A stretch of 64,000 nucleotides of DNA from JAJYBV01 sp021812265. Lineage in GTDB: Bacteria; Chloroflexota; Ktedonobacteria; Ktedonobacterales; JACDGC01. A program made the position numbers and the translations under genes. The notes under the pieces are model-generated. The model did no database searches, was not told the DNA's origin, and worked only from the letters and a program-made list of their open reading frames with translations. Below, in pieces: positions 61,624 to 64,000 of the stretch (positions are counted from its first letter, which is position 1; the number at the start of each line of letters is the position of its first letter). The stretch is from NCBI GenBank assembly GCA_027459525.1, contig DAIDIC010000093.1:13158-77157 (forward strand), given 5' to 3'.

Positions 61624-62619
61624 ATGGATGTAATAGAGCAGGAATCTCAACTAATAGCCGAACGCTATGAAATAATTGACACAATTGCCAAAGGCGGCAT
61701 GGCAGTTGTATACCGCGGCTGGGATTTTCGGATGGATCGTTACGTCGCCATAAAAGCAATTCGCAAGGAAGACGCCGGACGAACAGATCCGCTGGCCGGA
61801 GAGCGTTTTCTGCGGGAAGCCAGAGCCGGGGCCAGTGTAACACATCCAAATATTGTTATGATTTATGATTTTATTGAAAGCGACTCCATGCTGTATTTGG
61901 TAATGGAATATGTAGATGGTATCAATTTAAAGAAATTTATTAAACTGCGCAATAATCTGCCGGCCATTTTTGCGCTGGCAATCGGCGAACAAGTGTGTTC
62001 TGCGCTTTCGGCGCTGCACATGCGCGGCGTAATCCACAGAGATATTAAACCACAAAATATTTTATTGACTGCAGATTTCCGCGCGCGCTTAACTGATTTT
62101 GGCATTGCGCATGTTACGGATAACCGCGAACTGACGAAAACCGGGGTGGTTTTAGGCACCGCCGATTATCTTTCCCCGGAACAAGCAAAAGGAGATCCCC
62201 TGTCACCGGCATCCGACATTTACTCATTGGGCGTAGTGCTCTATGAAATTATTACCGGAGAACCGCCATTTCACGGCGTAAATCCTATTTCAGTTGCCAT
62301 GCAGCACGCCAGTGAACCGTTTCCCCTCATCCGGTATCTGGTTCCGGATGTGCCATATTCCGTAGAAGCCATTATCCAGAAAACTGTGGAAAAAGATCCG
62401 GATCTGCGATATCGGTCTGCGGCGGCGCTGGCGCGTGATTTGCAAAATTGCCGAAAAGAATTGGTAACACGCACCCCGCTTTCGCAGCATGCGCGGTTCC
62501 GCTACACGCCAGACGCAATCAATTCGAAGGAACCATTGCCCCCCGAAAACATCTGGCGGCGCTTAACAAAACGCATCGGGTTAAAGGGCGGCAACGCAGA
62601 GGCTAGACGCCCGGCGTAA
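61624..62619 (+). CDS. PknB-like Ser/Thr protein kinase, soluble
   Basis: A ~331-aa kinase: Gly-rich loop 'IAKGGMAVVYRG', 'YVAIKAIRKE', 'HPNIVMIYDF', HRD 'VIHRDIKPQNIL', DFG 'LTDFGIAHV', 'GTADYLSPEQAKG', 'DIYSLGVVLYEIITGEPPF'. Kinase domain covers ~12-275; the C-terminal ~55 residues are basic and end without a TM helix or PASTA repeats, so it is cytosolic. The frame is open from 61444; ATG 61624 (AGGA upstream) gives a compact N-terminus; ATG 61600 is possible. Confidence 0.88.
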   Translation: MDVIEQESQLIAERYEIIDTIAKGGMAVVYRGWDFRMDRYVAIKAIRKEDAGRTDPLAGERFLREARAGASVTHPNIVMIYDFIESDSMLYLVMEYVDGINLKKFIKLRNNLPAIFALAIGEQVCSALSALHMRGVIHRDIKPQNILLTADFRARLTDFGIAHVTDNRELTKTGVVLGTADYLSPEQAKGDPLSPASDIYSLGVVLYEIITGEPPFHGVNPISVAMQHASEPFPLIRYLVPDVPYSVEAIIQKTVEKDPDLRYRSAAALARDLQNCRKELVTRTPLSQHARFRYTPDAINSKEPLPPENIWRRLTKRIGLKGGNAEARRPA

Positions 62620-63031
62620 AGCGCAATATAGCGCATGGAAAGTGAGCATATACACACGCATCTCTGCGGTCAATAAAACAAAAATTGCGCTTCCGAAAAC
62701 AATACAATAGGAAAATATGCCGATGCAGAATATCCGATTGAAGACAATTGGTGTATGATAATATAAAATAGCATATAATGAATTGAGCAATGCGCGCTTT
62801 TTTTATGTTTTAGAACTTTTGCTTACAGCCATAACCGCTATTTGCATAAACACCGCGCCTCCCAATACGGGGACGGAACGGTTCTGAAATGATATGCTTC
62901 AACTGTTGTATGAAACATATTATGGGTAATAAACAAAAGATCCAGTAAATGAATAAAGCGGCATAGCAACGCAGCATATATATCACTGCTGCGGAGCATG
63001 TTAATGATATGTATGAAGGGGGCTTCTTCCT
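62620..63031. other. Intergenic region with candidate promoter
   Basis: TTGAAG (62738-62743), 18 bp, TATAAA (62762-62767) could drive the zinc-ribbon membrane gene; a TATAAT also occurs about 10 bp further on. No gene recognised. Confidence 0.4.
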
Positions 63032-63523
63032 ATGGGCATGATGCGCTTAGCGCTTGCCTCAAGCACATCCAGTCTGATCGGCTACGGAATAACTTTTTTA
63101 GTAGCCTATGGTGTTGCGCTTTGGATTAGTTCTGTTATCTGGGCTTGGCGAGATATTCGTTCGCGCACGCAAGATTTTATCTTTCAAATTTTTGCTGTTG
63201 GCCTTGCGGTGGTTTTCCCAGGGTTAGGCTTGTTGGTTTATTTGGTATTGCGCCCGCGGCAAACGCTGGCGGACCTATATGAGCGCCAATTAGAGGAAGA
63301 ATCTTTACTGGCAGAAATGACCGAACGCCAAACGTGCCCCACCTGCCATTATCGTGTTGAATCTGATTTTCAGATTTGCCCTTCGTGTTCCACAAAATTG
63401 CGCCGCTCTTGCCCGCGCTGCGACCACTTGCTGGAGCTGAAATGGAACGCATGCCCATACTGCGGCTATGGCGCCGGCGAAGGCGGGAGATCTTCCGCGC
63501 GTTCTAGCTCACGGCCAGTGTAA
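63032..63523 (+). CDS. Membrane protein with C-terminal double zinc ribbon
   Basis: A 163-aa protein: two TM helices (residues ~14-36 and ~48-70), a charged coiled segment (~72-95, 'LADLYERQLEEESLLAEM'), then two zinc ribbons: 'CPTCHYRVESDFQICPSC' and 'CPRCDHLLELKWNACPYC', i.e. eight Cys in four CxxC knuckles (~100-150), then a Ser/Arg tail. This architecture recurs in Chloroflexota-type genomes (family knowledge) with no known function. A G-rich RBS-like sequence precedes ATG 63032. Confidence 0.8.
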   Translation: MGMMRLALASSTSSLIGYGITFLVAYGVALWISSVIWAWRDIRSRTQDFIFQIFAVGLAVVFPGLGLLVYLVLRPRQTLADLYERQLEEESLLAEMTERQTCPTCHYRVESDFQICPSCSTKLRRSCPRCDHLLELKWNACPYCGYGAGEGGRSSARSSSRPV

Positions 63524-63547
63524 CACACCATTCTATTACCAAATACC

Positions 63548-63580
63548 AAAGTCATCCTTTTTGCGGATGACTTTTTTTTA
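63548..63580 (+). terminator. Rho-independent terminator
   Basis: Perfect stem AAAGTCATCC (63548-63557) with GGATGACTTT (63565-63574), followed by six more T (63575-63579 region). Confidence 0.95.
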
Positions 63581-63643
63581 TCTTAATACGAGCCAATTCC
63601 GCATGTTATAGACCTGAACCTTAAAAAGGAATATGGGGAATAT

Positions 63644-63684
63644 GGAGACCCCCCACACCCCGTCAGAGGGCATGCTGCCCCCTG
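63644..63684 (-). repeat. GC-rich hairpin element, diverged relative of 22308-22353
   Basis: On the minus strand: a GC-rich stem (63684-63664, 8 bp with one A/C mismatch, loop of 5), then ACGGGG, then a G-run and 'TCTCC'. Order and spacing match the element at 22308-22353 (stem, ACGGGG, G-run/hairpin, 'CCTCC'). Confidence 0.5.
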
Positions 63685-63826
63685 CGACTGCCTCTTGCTG
63701 TATGCTTCGCTTTCGGTCAGGTCTCTATTGATAGCGATCATCGAGGAAATACGATTTCTTGGGGAAACGAAGCAAGCCCTACGCACATAGCGAATAGCGC
63801 CGGATTCCATATCATATATTCGGAAT

Positions 63827-63945
63827 TGACACTCCGCATAGGCTGAAGCCATAGCGGATTCTTGGTTCTCTTTGCCCTGGCGGCTTACCACAAGATGGAA
63901 CCCATCGCATGATAGAGGTCATCAGTCCCCAAGCGTTCTGACCGG
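63827..63945 (-). mobile_element. IS200/IS605-type right end with omega-RNA-like segment
   Basis: Downstream of a TnpB C-terminus (minus strand) runs ~118 nt ending in a hairpin: CCGC/GCGG and GGC/GCC stems around TTCA (63834-63857), then GGAGTGTCA ending at 63827. 'GAATCC..GGCTTCAGCC..GGAGTGTCA' is the characteristic right end of IS605-family elements, the same RNA that forms the TnpB omega-RNA scaffold. The guide would start at 63826. Confidence 0.65.
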
Positions 63946-63999
63946 TCAAGCCGATCCCGTTTCCCTCTGCCCGAAGGTACGGAGTCCGATATCGCGAAT
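63946..63999 (-). CDS. tnpB: TnpB C-terminal tail, truncated by window edge
   Basis: Reading in from the right edge, 17 codons IRDIGLRTFGQRETGSA and TGA (63946-63948). The '(N)I..IGLR..G' pattern is the usual TnpB tail after the zinc ribbon's 'DRD.NAA.NI'. The assignment relies on this pattern and on the right-end hairpin that follows. The body of the gene lies outside the window, so its integrity is unknown. Confidence 0.5.
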   Translation of the reverse strand: MRDIGLRTFGQRETGSA

Positions 64000-64000
64000 A

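Noticed and set aside
63583..63891. 102-aa open frame on the minus strand
   Set aside because: It runs through the GC-rich repeat and the IS605 right end; no RBS and no protein-like pattern.

Overview
This 64 kb window is a typical stretch of bacterial chromosome at roughly 45% GC with AT-rich intergenic regions. I found no rRNA, tRNA or CRISPR array. The gene content suggests a monoderm-like bacterium, most plausibly a Chloroflexota (Ktedonobacteria-like) lineage. The pointers are several lipobox lipoproteins, a PknB-type Ser/Thr kinase, a two-helix zinc-ribbon membrane protein, an LLM-class (F420/FMN) oxidoreductase, an acyl-CoA mutase catalytic chain without its B12 domain, a bacterial deoxyhypusine-synthase-like gene and a split KdpD. 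The taxonomy is inference only. TGA is used as a normal stop in many genes.

Layout. (1) 0-10 kb: a partial TPR-like gene; a 14-TM MFS drug exporter interrupted by one in-frame TGA; a metal (Zn/Mn-type) ABC uptake cluster with a lipoprotein and two permeases but no ATPase, behind a perfect 29-bp palindrome; a membrane-anchored protein with a receiver-like head and duplicated beta-rich domains; and a DrrA-type ABC-2 exporter with two permeases. (2) 10-13 kb: an SRPBCC protein, a small zinc-ribbon protein in an AT-rich island, and an LLM oxidoreductase. (3) 13-21.8 kb: a complete kdp potassium-pump locus on the minus strand, in the order sensor kinase, kdpE, a 32-aa micro-ORF, kdpF, kdpA, kdpB, kdpC, and a short KdpD made only of the KdpD/USP domains. 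KdpD is therefore split across both ends of the locus. (4) 22-27.4 kb: thiolase, acyl-CoA mutase large chain, and a GMC/cholesterol-oxidase-like flavoprotein. (5) 27.4-29.6 kb: a decayed IS200/IS605 tnpB with its right end, a cupredoxin-like lipoprotein, a small membrane protein and several hairpin or palindromic elements. (6) 29.6-40.7 kb: a beta-glucoside locus with a GH1 beta-glucosidase, an Opp/Dpp-type ABC importer (SBP, two permeases, two ATPases), a GntR-LacI (AraR-like) regulator and a GPH/MFS sugar transporter. Clear promoters and palindromes sit at the expected transcription starts. (7) 40.8-45 kb: three small envelope proteins, then wecC-wecB for UDP-ManNAcA. (8) 45-50 kb: purQ-tsaE-tsaB-rimI-mnmA (tRNA t6A and s2U modification) and birA. 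(9) 50-54 kb: a heterodimeric ABC exporter with one degenerate ATP site. (10) 54.7-64 kb: a 61-aa protein, NAD(P)HX epimerase, a D,D-carboxypeptidase, prmC, the deoxyhypusine-synthase-like gene, 3-hydroxyacyl-CoA dehydrogenase, an orphan receiver, a Ser/Thr kinase, a zinc-ribbon membrane protein and, at the right edge, the C-terminal tail of a second tnpB followed by an IS605-type right end / omega-RNA-like segment.

Items most worth a second look are the micro-ORF and kdpF (too short for ordinary gene calling) together with the split KdpD, the two TnpB/omega-RNA 3' ends, the DHS-like gene beside prmC, the nonsense-interrupted MFS gene, the acyl-CoA mutase with a Phe at the substrate-specificity position, and a set of palindromes overlapping core promoters. 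All numbers come from reading the sequence. Family assignments rest on motif recognition, not on database searches.
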